A stretch of DNA of 64,000 nt from Alphaproteobacteria bacterium (GCA_012103325.1 WLWY01000010.1:164473-228472); one strand, 5' to 3'. Positions 51,450 through 60,675 are shown, counted from the stretch's first letter. Notes: a model not told the origin generated them from the letters alone. Program-made: numbers and translations.

Positions 51450-52421
51450 TCAAGCGCCAATTGTTTTGAACTTTTCGGTTGCCCCAACCAACGCCTTGCG
51501 GATACCCGGCTCCATCGCCGAGTGTCCGGCGTCCGGTACAATAATATACTCCGCCTCCGGCCATGCGCGTGCCAAAGAGTCTGCCGCGGCGGTCGGACAA
51601 ACCATATCGTAGCGTCCCTGAACGATGACACCTGGGATGCCTTTCAAGCGCGCCACGCCACACAACAGATGACCTTCCTCCATGAACAGGTCGTTGGCAA
51701 AATAGTGCGCTTCGATACGGGCAAGACCGAGGGCCTTCAAAGGATCGCCGAAAGACGCCCCGTTGTCCGTGCTCGGCAGCAGTGTCGAGCAGGTCCCCTC
51801 ATACTGGCTCCAGATTCGGGCCGCCGGCAGATGAATACCGGCATCGGGATCGACCAAGCGGCGGTGATAGTTTGCCAGCAGATCTCCGCGCTCGCCCTCG
51901 GGCAGGAACTCCGAAAAACGGCGCCAGGCCTCCGGAAAAACGCGCTGCATGCCGGTCAGGAACCAATCGACCTCATCGCGACCGCAAAGAAATATGCCGC
52001 GCAAGACGAGCCCGCGACAACGGTCCGGGTGCGCGATTGCATAGGCGAGAGCAAGACTGGAGCCCCAGGATCCGCCAAACAGAAACCAAGTCTCGATCCT
52101 CAAGGTTCGGCGCAGCGTTTCCATGTCATCGACCAGATGCGCGGTTGTATTGTTCGTCAGATCGCCAATGGGTTTCGAGCGGCCGGCACCGCGCTGGTCG
52201 AGAACGACAATCCGGTAATGCACCGGATCGAAGAACCGCCGGTGCGCCGCCGTTGCACCCGCACCGGGACCGCCATGAATGAACAGCACCGGCACACCGT
52301 TCGGGTTTCCCGACTGTTCCCAATACAGGTCGTGCGGCGGGTCGACGGCCAGCCGCCCGCGCTCGTAGGGTTCTATATCCGGAAAGAGATCCTGCCGGCT
52401 CACGCCTTTAACCGATTCCAT
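51450..52421 (-). CDS. pip: Proline iminopeptidase
   Basis: A 323-residue alpha/beta-hydrolase of family S33. H-G-G-P-G-A-G is the oxyanion motif, D-Q-R-G-A-G-R-S follows, the nucleophile elbow is G-G-S-W-G-S, and the late Asp and His are in V-Q-G-R-Y-D-M-V and D-A-G-H-S. It releases N-terminal proline from peptides. The start is at ATG 52421, though upstream in-frame codons exist to 52445. Confidence 0.94.
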   Translation of the reverse strand: MESVKGVSRQDLFPDIEPYERGRLAVDPPHDLYWEQSGNPNGVPVLFIHGGPGAGATAAHRRFFDPVHYRIVVLDQRGAGRSKPIGDLTNNTTAHLVDDMETLRRTLRIETWFLFGGSWGSSLALAYAIAHPDRCRGLVLRGIFLCGRDEVDWFLTGMQRVFPEAWRRFSEFLPEGERGDLLANYHRRLVDPDAGIHLPAARIWSQYEGTCSTLLPSTDNGASFGDPLKALGLARIEAHYFANDLFMEEGHLLCGVARLKGIPGVIVQGRYDMVCPTAAADSLARAWPEAEYIIVPDAGHSAMEPGIRKALVGATEKFKTIGA

Positions 52422-52497
52422 GAGAGAATATTCGCCTCGCCACACTCGCGGATTCTGGTATTAGACTGCGCCGCGCGCAATTGCAAACCGGGGACTC

Positions 52498-53286
52498 GTG
52501 CCGAAACTCTACGCCATTATCATCGCCGCGCTGCTGCTCCTCACAGGACATCCGGCATCGTCGGATACGCTGGCGAACGGTGGAAGCGGCCGTGTCGTGG
52601 AAATCGTCGACGGCGACACGCTCATCCTGGAGGACGGACGAGAAGTACGGCTTGTCGGGATTCAGGCACCGAAGCTGCCGCTCGGCAGACGCAACTTCAA
52701 AACCTGGCCGCTGGCGGATACGGCGAAGTCCGCCTTGACCACGCTGGCGCTGTACAAGACCGTAACGCTGTCTTACGGTGGGCGGCGCGTCGATCGACAC
52801 AACAGGCTGCTCGCCCATCTGCACGACGAAAAAGGCGTATGGATTCAAGGCGAACTGCTGCGCAGCGGCATGGCGCGGGTCTACAGCTTCCAAGACAACC
52901 GGGCGCAGATCGCTGAAATGCTCGCGATGGAACGGAAGGCGCGGGCCGCCCGCCGCGGCATTTGGCGGCACCGCTTCTATCAAATCCGCGACGCTGATAC
53001 CGCGCATCGCCATATCGGCGGCTTTCACCTTGTCGAAGGCCAAGTTCGAGCCGTCGCGGCGCGGCGCAAATACACCTACCTGAATTTCAGCGATAATTGG
53101 CGAACGGACTTCACCATTGCCGTCGCCGCCCGCGTACGGCGGCTGTTTAAAGATGCAGGATTGGACCTTGAAGCCTTGCAGGGGAAAACCGTGCGGGTTC
53201 GCGGCTGGATCAAATCGCGCAACGGACCGCTCATCGACGCGACCCATCCGGAGCAGATTGAGATCCTGCCCGATCCAACCCGATAA
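52498..53286 (+). CDS. Secreted staphylococcal-nuclease-like protein
   Basis: A 262-residue protein. A signal peptide (K-L-Y-A-I-I-I-A-A-L-L-L-L) is followed by an SNase domain (residues 30-160) with V-D-G-D-T-L, V-R-L-V-G-I-Q-A-P and D-R-H-N-R-L-L-A-H; R-R-G-I-W closes the domain. The C-terminal 100 residues resemble an OB fold with V-R-V-R-G-W-I. Start GTG 52498. The normal Arg/Glu catalytic set is only partly visible, so nuclease activity is probable, not certain. Confidence 0.84.
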   Translation: MPKLYAIIIAALLLLTGHPASSDTLANGGSGRVVEIVDGDTLILEDGREVRLVGIQAPKLPLGRRNFKTWPLADTAKSALTTLALYKTVTLSYGGRRVDRHNRLLAHLHDEKGVWIQGELLRSGMARVYSFQDNRAQIAEMLAMERKARAARRGIWRHRFYQIRDADTAHRHIGGFHLVEGQVRAVAARRKYTYLNFSDNWRTDFTIAVAARVRRLFKDAGLDLEALQGKTVRVRGWIKSRNGPLIDATHPEQIEILPDPTR

Positions 53287-53361
53287 CCCGGAGGATACTT
53301 GTAACGCGATCGGCAGTAATCGATATTCAAGGCTGATAACAGCAGCGTGGCGCGGATCGAT

Positions 53362-54825
53362 ATGGCGATAACACGGCGACACTTTTGTGGATTGACGGCC
53401 TGCTCTCTGGTCGCGGGGCTCGGTACCGGTTGCACGGTAAACCCCGCCACCGGCAGCCGCGATCTGATTCTGGTCAACCCCGATGAAGAGAAGCAGATCG
53501 GTCTTCGCGAACATCCGAAAATTCTGGCACAATTTGGCGGCGTTTATAAAGATTCGGCCGCTGCCGGTTATGTCGCCAGCATCGGCGGCAAACTTGCAGC
53601 CACGACGGAAACCCCGTCGCTGGGATTCACCTTTACGCTTCTCGACAGTCCTATCGTCAACGCATTCGCCCTGCCTGGGGGCTATGTTTATATCTCGCGC
53701 GGCCTTATGGCGCTTGCGGGCAACGAGGCGGAACTTGCCGGTGTCCTGGGCCATGAAATCGGCCACGTCGTCGCACGGCACTCGGCGCAACGGCAGAGCC
53801 AATCCATGCTCGCGCAATTGGGCGTCGGATTGCTGGGCGCGGTGACGGGCCGGGAATCCTCGCAACTTGCCGGAACGGTCGCCGGTCTGTATCTCCGCAG
53901 CTATTCGCGCGATCAGGAACTGGAAGCCGACATGCTTGGCATTCGTTATCTGCGCCGTACCGGCTACGATATAAACGCTATGGCTAGTTTTCTTGCGCGG
54001 TTGCGCGCCAACAGCCAGCTCGAAGCGCAGATAGCCGGGCGCTCTCCCAACGAAGTCGATAGTTACGATATTACGGCGACCCATCCGCGCACGATTGAAC
54101 GGGTGCAACGTGCCGCAGCGCTTTCCGGCGGCAAGCAGAATGGCCGGCGCGACCGGAACAGCTACCTCAAGGCGCTCGACGGCATGATTTTCGGCGACGG
54201 GCCCGAGCAGGGCTACACGCTGGGCCGCCGCTTCGCACACCCGAAACTCCGTTTCGAATTCTCCGTCCCCCAAGGCTTCAAACTGCAGAACAGGCCGGAC
54301 CGGATTGCGGCCGCGTCAAAACAGGCTAAGGCTGCAATCATTTTCACGGCGGCGCCGAAACCTTACCGGGGCACGATGTCGGCTTATTTGTCGGGTGTCT
54401 GGGGGCGCGGCGCGGCGCTGAACGATCTCGAAGCGATTAAGATAAACGGCTTCGGCGCAGCAACGGCCTGGGTGCGTGCCCGTGATGGCCGGACGGATTA
54501 CCGCCTGATCGCCATCCGCTTCGATTCCAAGCACATCTTCCGCTTCGTCTTCGCGGCCGCGCCGGCAGCAATGCAGAAACTGGCACCTGCGTTCCAGCGG
54601 ACCACGTACAGTTTCAAACGTCTCTCGCCAGCCCAAGCAGCGGTATTGCAACCGAAGCGTTTGAAAATCGTTGCGGTTAGAGCCACGGACACGGTCGGTC
54701 GGCTGAGTGGACGAATGGCCTTCGAAGACTTTCGACAGGAACGGTTCGTTACGCTGAACGGCCTTGGCGACAAACGCCCCCTCGCTTCGCTGAAGCGTGT
54801 GAAACTCGTCGTACAGAACGGCTAA
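53362..54825 (+). CDS. M48-family zinc metalloprotease, lipoprotein
   Basis: A 487-residue protein. The N-terminus T-R-R-H-F-C-G-L then a hydrophobic run and G-L-G-T-G-C combine a twin-arginine-like start with a lipobox. The M48 domain has the zinc motif H-E-I-G-H and the downstream E-L-E-A-D-M-L-G glutamate; the 200-residue C-terminal region is typical of secreted relatives (BepA/LoiP class) but lacks TPRs. It likely degrades misassembled outer-membrane proteins. ATG 53362 was chosen over GTG 53347. It converges with the TPR-oxygenase gene with a 4-base overlap. Confidence 0.88.
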   Translation: MAITRRHFCGLTACSLVAGLGTGCTVNPATGSRDLILVNPDEEKQIGLREHPKILAQFGGVYKDSAAAGYVASIGGKLAATTETPSLGFTFTLLDSPIVNAFALPGGYVYISRGLMALAGNEAELAGVLGHEIGHVVARHSAQRQSQSMLAQLGVGLLGAVTGRESSQLAGTVAGLYLRSYSRDQELEADMLGIRYLRRTGYDINAMASFLARLRANSQLEAQIAGRSPNEVDSYDITATHPRTIERVQRAAALSGGKQNGRRDRNSYLKALDGMIFGDGPEQGYTLGRRFAHPKLRFEFSVPQGFKLQNRPDRIAAASKQAKAAIIFTAAPKPYRGTMSAYLSGVWGRGAALNDLEAIKINGFGAATAWVRARDGRTDYRLIAIRFDSKHIFRFVFAAAPAAMQKLAPAFQRTTYSFKRLSPAQAAVLQPKRLKIVAVRATDTVGRLSGRMAFEDFRQERFVTLNGLGDKRPLASLKRVKLVVQNG

Positions 54826-56246
54826 GAGATTGCCGGCAGAACGTCGAAGGCAATGCTGATCCGCGTGCCCTCCGTATCGTAGGGGATCGTGCGGTGGAAG
54901 AAATAACTCGGAAATAAGACCAGCAGGCCGGCTTCCGGCCGAATCGCGCGGACCGGTGGCCGGCAGCGCCAATGATACTCCTCGCTCGGCAGGCCGAACT
55001 CGATCCAGCCAGCCTGCCCGGCGTTGGGATCCGACACGACGTCCGGCACGCGCGCATAGTAAACGCCGCTTAGCCAGGCTGACGGATGAATGTGAGGCGC
55101 TTGAAATCCGCCGCTGCCCTGCAGAACAATCGACCACGCGGTCAACCGCCAGCAGTCCAGCGCATTCGCGACAAAGGGATGCGCAGGGTCGTCTCCGAGT
55201 TTCGATTTGTACAGAGCTATGGCGTTACTCATCATCGCTTGAAAAGCCACGATCGGTGCTGCGGTGTCGCCGAGTAGCTCACCCGTGTGCTTGCCGTTGC
55301 GCGTGGCATGACTGGCTGGTGCATCGACAAGCGTCGGGTGCGCCAGCATATGCGCCGCGAGCGCATCGTTCAGCGCGCCGGCATCCGCAAAGCCAGGCGG
55401 CGGCTCGGGCCGAGTCGGGCAAAGAAATCTCTCGAAATCGACCAGCGCATCAGCAGCTTCGGTATCGCCGCTCTCGCCCAGCGCAATAACCTTTGAAGCG
55501 AGGACGCCCGAATCGCCAGGATAGCGCGACAGGAAACGATCGCATTCCCTTACGGCCGACACCGCATCGTCCATTTCGATCAACACATCGGCAAGGTTGG
55601 TGCACGCATCCGGATAAGCCGGATCGAGCGCAGCAGCGCGGCGGAGCGCATCGGCCGCTTCCGGCAAGCGGCCCAGATGCTGCAACACGATGCCGCGTCC
55701 CGATTGCGTCTGGGCATCGTTCGGTGCCAGTGCAACGGCGCTGTCATACGCCGTGAGCGCGTCTTCGAGTTGGCCAGCGTCTCGCAACAGATAGGCAAGA
55801 CCGGCATGAGCCGCCGCATAGTCCGGGTCCGCGTCGATTGCCCTTCGATAGGCCGCAATGGCCTCACCCGGCCGGCCAAGCTCGTGCAACGCGGTTCCGG
55901 CGTTGTAGTGCGCTATCGCGGAGCCAGGCGCCAGGGCCGCCGCGCGCAGGAACGCGCCAAGCGCCGACTCCAAAATGCCGGAGGATTGATAAAGAACGCC
56001 GAGATTGAAGTGCGCTTCCGGATCATCCGGATATTGGGTCGTCGCCGTTTCCAGCAGGTCACGCGCGCGGTTCCCGTCACCGGACTGAAATGCCGCCACC
56101 GCGCCAAGCTGGAGCGCACTGGGGAGATGAGGCGCTTCACGAAGAATTTCCTCGCAGAGCGTCGCGGCATCAGCGGCCCGGCCGCCTTGCAACAGGCCTT
56201 GCGCCTGGGCCAGTGCCCGCTCAATCCGCTTCTGTTTCGCACTCAC
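54822..56246 (-). CDS. TPR-repeat protein with C-terminal 2OG-Fe(II) oxygenase domain
   Basis: A 474-residue protein. Residues about 8-270 hold seven TPR units (for example D-P-E-A-H-F-N-L-G and S-A-I-A-H-Y-N-A-G); residues 340-470 match the small 2OG-Fe(II) oxygenase family: A-P-H-I-H-P-S-A-W-L-S-G-V-Y-Y with metal His, then F-P-S-Y-F-F-H-R-T with the last His and T-R-I-S-I-A-F-D. It would hydroxylate a protein or small partner, with TPRs for docking. GGGAG precedes GTG 56246; the TTG at 56327 is less likely. Confidence 0.85.
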   Translation of the reverse strand: MSAKQKRIERALAQAQGLLQGGRAADAATLCEEILREAPHLPSALQLGAVAAFQSGDGNRARDLLETATTQYPDDPEAHFNLGVLYQSSGILESALGAFLRAAALAPGSAIAHYNAGTALHELGRPGEAIAAYRRAIDADPDYAAAHAGLAYLLRDAGQLEDALTAYDSAVALAPNDAQTQSGRGIVLQHLGRLPEAADALRRAAALDPAYPDACTNLADVLIEMDDAVSAVRECDRFLSRYPGDSGVLASKVIALGESGDTEAADALVDFERFLCPTRPEPPPGFADAGALNDALAAHMLAHPTLVDAPASHATRNGKHTGELLGDTAAPIVAFQAMMSNAIALYKSKLGDDPAHPFVANALDCWRLTAWSIVLQGSGGFQAPHIHPSAWLSGVYYARVPDVVSDPNAGQAGWIEFGLPSEEYHWRCRPPVRAIRPEAGLLVLFPSYFFHRTIPYDTEGTRISIAFDVLPAIS

Positions 56247-56344
56247 GCCAAGCGACTCCCACCGCGCCACCGCCAATATCAATGGCCACCGGCTCCCGTC
56301 GGAGAGTATATCGGAAAGCGGCGCCAAGTGCGCCGTTGATGTTG

Positions 56345-57229
56345 TCAGGCGTCGACCAGCAGATCCGAAGGTTTTTCGATATTGCGGCTGATAACATCAC
56401 GCATCTTCGTCATCGCGCGGTGTTCGAGCTGCCGGACGCGCTCCTTGCTCACGCCGAGTTCCCGGCCCAACTCTTCGAGAGTCGCTCCTTCGTCGCGCAA
56501 TCGTCTGCGACGGATAATAATTTGCTCGCGCGGCGAAAGTTCAGAGATGGCCTTGTCGAGCCATTGCGACCGTACTTCGGTATCGAGGCGCTTTCGCACC
56601 ATCAGTTCCGGTGTCGGCCGCGTGTCGGCGAGAAAGTCCTGCCAGCTGTCTTCGGAGCTTTCGGCGACCGTCGCGTTCAAGGACTGGTCGCTGGCGCTCA
56701 ATCGATTCTCCATCGACTCCACTTCGTGACACTTGACCCGCAATTCCCGCGCGATTTCTTGGCGCCCTTCGTCATTGAGCCGGCCTGTCGGTGAATCCGC
56801 AATTCGCGCGCGCAACCGCCGCAAGTTGAAAAACAGGGTCTTCTGCGCCGCGGTCGTTCCTGTCCGCACGATCGACCAGTTCCGCAGGATGTAGTCCTGA
56901 ATTGCCGAGCGAATCCACCACGTCGCGTAGGTCGAAAACCGGACTTCGCGCGCCGGATCGAACTTGGCCGCAGCCTGCATGAGGCCGATATTACCTTCTT
57001 GAACGAGATCGCCCATCGGCAATCCGTAATTCCGGAAGCGGGCGGCAGTGCTGACAACGAGCCTGGTATAGGATTGCACCAGTTTGTGCAGCGCCGCCTC
57101 GTCCTCATCGCCGCGCCAACGCCTTGCCAATTCGAACTCGTCCTCGCGCTCAAGCATCGGTTCGCGCATGGCGGCACGAATGAACCTCAGATTAGCTCTT
57201 TGTGTTTGCGGATCGTCGATATAAGCCAT
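56345..57229 (-). CDS. rpoH: RNA polymerase sigma factor RpoH (heat-shock)
   Basis: A 294-residue sigma-32. Region 2 has L-V-Q-E-G-N-I-G-L-M-Q-A, V-R-F-S-T-Y-A-T-W-W-I-R-S-A-I-Q-D; the RpoH box Q-K-T-L-F-F-N-L-R-R is intact, and region 4 ends in L-G-V-S-K-E-R-V-R-Q-L-E. It directs heat-shock transcription. Alphaproteobacteria often have two rpoH genes; this may be either. A strong promoter candidate is 69 bases upstream. Confidence 0.95.
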   Translation of the reverse strand: MAYIDDPQTQRANLRFIRAAMREPMLEREDEFELARRWRGDEDEAALHKLVQSYTRLVVSTAARFRNYGLPMGDLVQEGNIGLMQAAAKFDPAREVRFSTYATWWIRSAIQDYILRNWSIVRTGTTAAQKTLFFNLRRLRARIADSPTGRLNDEGRQEIARELRVKCHEVESMENRLSASDQSLNATVAESSEDSWQDFLADTRPTPELMVRKRLDTEVRSQWLDKAISELSPREQIIIRRRRLRDEGATLEELGRELGVSKERVRQLEHRAMTKMRDVISRNIEKPSDLLVDA

Positions 57230-57297
57230 AGCAGAGCCCGCGTTCCCTGGGTTGTCGCAAAGATTAACCCATTAATTTAGTAAGGTATAACATGCAG

Positions 57298-57326
57298 AAT
57301 ATAGCATGTGAAACGAAAAAAGACAA
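57298..57326 (-). promoter_or_regulatory. Candidate promoter of rpoH
   Basis: On the minus strand: -35 TTGTCT (57321-57326), exact 17-base spacer, -10 TATATT (57298-57303). An imperfect palindrome at 57320-57336, AAGAC/GTCTT ends, overlaps the -35 box and could be an operator. Confidence 0.5.
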
Positions 57327-57455
57327 ATTTAGTCTTGTTTCAACATCAGATATTATTTGTTTTTTATCAGCAGGTTAAAAAATATTATGATGAAGCCGTA
57401 GAAACCGTAAGGTCAAGTTACCCATCGGATTACTCGGTTTATCGGACCTGCAATT

Positions 57456-58259
57456 TTACGCTTCGAGCCGTTCCAGAACCTCGCCCTCCGGCGTTAGGCA
57501 GTAGGCTGCCAACGATCCGCCGAATCCGCAGCCGGCGTCGATCGTCAGCGTTGCTTCCGTCTCGGCGATACCACCATGATCGGGATCGTAACCGCGGACA
57601 ACACGCCGAAATCCTTCATAGGGCTCCCGAATCGTTGAGAAGCTCCGCCCCGCCCACCAAAAGCTATCGGTTTGCTGGGACAGCGGCCGATCGATATCGA
57701 CACCGGCATTGACGAAAAGAATGCCACCCTCGCGAGAGACCGCGGCACGCTTCAACGCATTCACCATCGCTTCGTGGCCCGGCGCGGCACGTACCGCATC
57801 GCGCAGTTTACTGGTCCAGGATGTCAGCGCGACGACGCCTTTCTTTGCATTGGCGAACCCTTCTTCTGCCCGGCCATCGTAGGCTTCAAGGGTCGTCGCC
57901 ACCCCACGGTCCAGCATCCAAGCAAGAACCTCGGCGGGCTGATTGGAAAACTGAAGCTGCAGCAGCTTCTGCCACATCTCTTCCTGCGATCCCCGAAGCA
58001 GGACAACGTCGTTTTCGTCCATGAAAGGTGGAATCGACAGGAACACCCTGCGAAATCGCAGCAACTCCGAAATCGTCTCGAAAACCGGCTTGCCGATACC
58101 CAAATAGTTGCCGAGATAGACCAGCCGGTCACCATACGCCAAGCGGGGCGTCATCTCTGCATGCAGGGCTGCCAGGCGCCTTGCCTCGCCGTGGATAGAC
58201 CCGATGGCCCAGATACGGCGCGCCCGTCGAAGCGTCACGATGCTGCGATGCACGGTCAT
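57456..58259 (-). CDS. Metallophosphoesterase-fold protein with altered metal motifs (pseudophosphatase?)
   Basis: A 267-residue protein that aligns by eye with the PPP/ApaH-like phosphatases, but its metal ligands are replaced. The first motif is G-S-I-H-G (normally G-D-x-H-G), the second G-N-Y-L-G-I-G (G-D-x-x-D-R-G), the third G-S-Q-E-E (G-N-H-E), and the fourth V-N-A-G-V (V-H-A-G). The C-terminal T-I-D-A-G-C-G-F-G-G-S-L-A-A-Y matches the family. It may be a substrate- or protein-binding pseudoenzyme. It lies 61 bases after carD on the same strand. The stop at 57456 leaves 226 AT-rich bases before rpoH. Confidence 0.8.
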   Translation of the reverse strand: MTVHRSIVTLRRARRIWAIGSIHGEARRLAALHAEMTPRLAYGDRLVYLGNYLGIGKPVFETISELLRFRRVFLSIPPFMDENDVVLLRGSQEEMWQKLLQLQFSNQPAEVLAWMLDRGVATTLEAYDGRAEEGFANAKKGVVALTSWTSKLRDAVRAAPGHEAMVNALKRAAVSREGGILFVNAGVDIDRPLSQQTDSFWWAGRSFSTIREPYEGFRRVVRGYDPDHGGIAETEATLTIDAGCGFGGSLAAYCLTPEGEVLERLEA

Positions 58260-58320
58260 CTACGGCACGTGCGATTATTACCTGCCGCCATGACGGAATA
58301 TCCTGAAATACGGCCTGGTG

Positions 58321-58821
58321 TTATGCGGCCTGCAACACCGTTTCGAGTTGCTGACAAGCCGCCTCCTCGTCGATTTCTTCAACAGCGGCGAGTTCCCGCA
58401 CCAGCCTGTCGAACGCAGCCTGATAAATTTGCCGCTCGCTATAGGACTGGTCCGGTTGATCGGCGTTGCGGTGCAGGTCGCGTACCACTTCGGCAATGGA
58501 AACCGGGTCGCCCGAATTGATCTTCGCTTCGTATTCCTGTGCGCGCCGGCTCCACATTGTGCGCCTGACGCGGCTTCGCCCCTTGAGAGTCTTTAGCGCT
58601 ACCTTCATTTCGTCTTTCGACGATAGCCGGCGCAGACCCGAGGTTTCCGCCTTCGAAATCGGGACGCGAAGGATCATTCGATCCTTATGAAAATCAATGA
58701 CGATCAGCTTCAACTTATCGCCGGCAATTTCCTGGTCTTCGAACCCAGTAACTTTCCCAACTCCATGCGTCGGATAAACGACGTAGTCGCCCGTCGAAAT
58801 CTTCAAATTTTTGTCGGTCAT
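58321..58821 (-). CDS. carD: CarD/CdnL-family transcription regulator
   Basis: A 166-residue protein. The N-terminal RNA-polymerase-interacting domain is visible as D-Y-V-V-Y-P-T-H-G-V-G-K-V-T-G-F-E; the C-terminal helical part has R-S-R-V-R-R-T-M-W-S-R-R-A-Q-E-Y. It stabilises open complexes at rRNA and other promoters. GAAGGGCGA precedes the ATG. It is followed by the pseudophosphatase-like gene. Confidence 0.95.
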   Translation of the reverse strand: MTDKNLKISTGDYVVYPTHGVGKVTGFEDQEIAGDKLKLIVIDFHKDRMILRVPISKAETSGLRRLSSKDEMKVALKTLKGRSRVRRTMWSRRAQEYEAKINSGDPVSIAEVVRDLHRNADQPDQSYSERQIYQAAFDRLVRELAAVEEIDEEAACQQLETVLQAA

Positions 58822-59087
58822 TCGCCCTTCTCACATTCTTTCGCTACATCCCGAGCGATCGTCCAGCGCTTTTACCGATCCTTGGATCGCCGCCATATCC
58901 ATGGCGAAGGACCGTAAAATTAAGCTGCGGACGCCGCTCACGCGGTTGACCGCAGCATGTTAACACGTTTTGCGTGTATCCATTCGATACGCTGGCAAAT
59001 ATGGCAACCGCCTTCGTGAGGCGCATCGCCTCTTCGTAACTTACGGTAGAGAGTATATCACAAAATTTGTGTAATTCCCAGCACAGC

Positions 59088-59423
59088 TCAGGCTTGGCCG
59101 GGGTTGGGACTGAAATACTTGTCGAACTTCCCGGTTTCGTCCTTGAACTCGTCCGCGTCTGCGGGACTTTCCCCTTTTCGGGTGATATTGGGCCACTGCT
59201 CGGCATATTCCCGGTTAATTTCTACCCATTTTTCCACATCGCTTTCGGTATCGGGAAGGATCGCTTCAACCGGGCATTCGGGCTCGCAGACGCCGCAATC
59301 GATACATTCGTCAGGATGAATCACCAGCATGTTCTCGCCGACATAAAAACAATCGACCGGGCAGACCTCAACGCAATCCATATATTTGCACTTAATGCAG
59401 TTCTCATTGACGATATAGGTCAT
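59088..59423 (-). CDS. fdxA: FdxA-type 7Fe ferredoxin
   Basis: A 111-residue [3Fe-4S][4Fe-4S] ferredoxin. C-I-K-C-K-Y-M-D-C-V-E-V-C-P-V-D-C and C-I-D-C-G-V-C-E-P-E-C-P carry the ligands; D-T-E-S-D and W-P-N-I-T-R-K follow. It is typically essential for electron transfer. The start is fixed by the conserved M-T-Y-I-V-N-E-N-C. It is 65 bases from terB and 266 bases from carD. Confidence 0.96.
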   Translation of the reverse strand: MTYIVNENCIKCKYMDCVEVCPVDCFYVGENMLVIHPDECIDCGVCEPECPVEAILPDTESDVEKWVEINREYAEQWPNITRKGESPADADEFKDETGKFDKYFSPNPGQA

Positions 59424-59488
59424 GTGGTGCTCTCCCTCGGTCCTTACGTTACGCCTCGCACCGTCCAGATTCAGACAAGCTCAACGTC

Positions 59489-59953
59489 CTATTGTCCCAG
59501 GCGTTCGCGTGCGCGTTTGCGCGCGGCCCCGCTTTCCTGATCAGTGACATACAAAAGTCCAGCGACCTGACGCAAGAGGCTTGCTTCATAATCGTGCAGT
59601 TCGCCGTCCGCGTAAGCGACTTCCCAAAGCATTTGCATCATCGCAACGCGCTCATCATGCGTGAAATTGTCACGGATTGTCCGCGTAAAGCCATAAATCT
59701 CCGGAATCGCGTCAACCGCTCCGACCGCCGCATCGATAAGCGCAGCGACCGACTCGTCGTCCAATTCGAAGCGCTGCCGCAGTATCGCTCCGATATGCGC
59801 GCGTTCCTCTTCGTCGAACGCACCATCGAGACGCGCCGCCTCGACCATGAGCGCTGCGGCCGCAAGGTGCAGCTCGTCATCGCTGTGGCGACCGTCGGCG
59901 GCAGTTGCCTGGCCGCCCCTTTCCAGGAGGAATATGCGCAATTTCGCTAACAT
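59489..59953 (-). CDS. TerB-like tellurite-resistance-family protein
   Basis: A 154-residue helical protein. Two similar halves each end in an acid motif: A-A-R-L-D-G-A-F-D-E-E-E-R and A-Y-A-D-G-E-L-H-D-Y-E-A. This is the TerB/DjlA N-terminal fold; most chromosomal copies have no proven tellurite role. The start is ATG 59953, with several in-frame starts upstream to 60013. The neighbours fdxA and DUF938 give no clue. Confidence 0.82.
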   Translation of the reverse strand: MLAKLRIFLLERGGQATAADGRHSDDELHLAAAALMVEAARLDGAFDEEERAHIGAILRQRFELDDESVAALIDAAVGAVDAIPEIYGFTRTIRDNFTHDERVAMMQMLWEVAYADGELHDYEASLLRQVAGLLYVTDQESGAARKRARERLGQ

Positions 59954-60060
59954 AATTTCGGCATAGTACATTGCCGCCGCCATGTCACACCGTTTTGCAT
60001 GGGTTTGCCGCAAATGTGACCGTCTTGCCGCCGCCTATGGGCGCGGATATAACCCGGTGG

Positions 60061-60675
60061 ATGAATGATCCCCGGCGTCACGCGCCCGCGACCCTAAGAA
60101 ACCGCAATGCTATTCTCGACGTGCTCCAGCGCGTTCTACCGCCTACTGGATTGGTTCTCGAGCTTAACAGTGGAACCGGCGAACACGCCGCCTTCATGGC
60201 CCCACGCCTCGCTCCACGGCAATGGCAGCCAAGCGACATCGACAGCGCCGCACTGGCGAGCATCGCCGCGCACACAGCCGAAACGGACGCGCCCAATCTT
60301 CTGCCACCTGTCGAGATAGACGTCACAACGCAAGACTGGCCCATTGAAGAGGCCGCGGCGGTCGTTTCAGCGAACATGATCCATATTGCCCCCTGGAAGG
60401 CCTGTCTGGGCCTGCTCGATGGCGCGGCTCGAATTTTGCCTGAGGGCGACGGTATTCTTTATCTCTATGGCCCGTTCAAGCGAAACCGGATGCATACGGC
60501 GCCATCCAACGAAGCGTTCGACCAGAGTCTTCGCTCGCAAGACCCCAGATGGGGTGTGCGGGACTTGGAGGACGTGATCGCAGAAGCGGAAAACCGAGGC
60601 TTCCACCTGGCGGAAACCGTCGAAATGCCATCCAATAATTTGTCCGTGATCTTCCGGAAACACGCCACAGCATAA
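60061..60675 (+). CDS. DUF938 SAM-dependent-methyltransferase-like protein
   Basis: A 204-residue protein with the SAM-binding motif L-E-L-N-S-G-T-G-E-H-A-A-F and the following Asp in W-Q-P-S-D-I-D. It is a DUF938 family member, related to methyltransferases; no substrate is known. L-Y-G-P-F-K-R-N and N-N-L-S-V-I-F-R-K end the domain. ATG 60037 is an alternative start, 8 codons upstream. It is divergent from terB. Confidence 0.8.
   Translation: MNDPRRHAPATLRNRNAILDVLQRVLPPTGLVLELNSGTGEHAAFMAPRLAPRQWQPSDIDSAALASIAAHTAETDAPNLLPPVEIDVTTQDWPIEEAAAVVSANMIHIAPWKACLGLLDGAARILPEGDGILYLYGPFKRNRMHTAPSNEAFDQSLRSQDPRWGVRDLEDVIAEAENRGFHLAETVEMPSNNLSVIFRKHATA

Noticed and set aside
52408..54273. 621-codon minus-strand ORF across the nuclease and M48 genes
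   Set aside because: It is antisense to two genes with clear domains, shows no domain or signal itself, and such shadows are common in GC-rich coding DNA.
57308..57712. 134-codon plus-strand ORF near rpoH
   Set aside because: Half lies in AT-rich promoter DNA and half is antisense to the phosphatase-like gene; no homology is visible.
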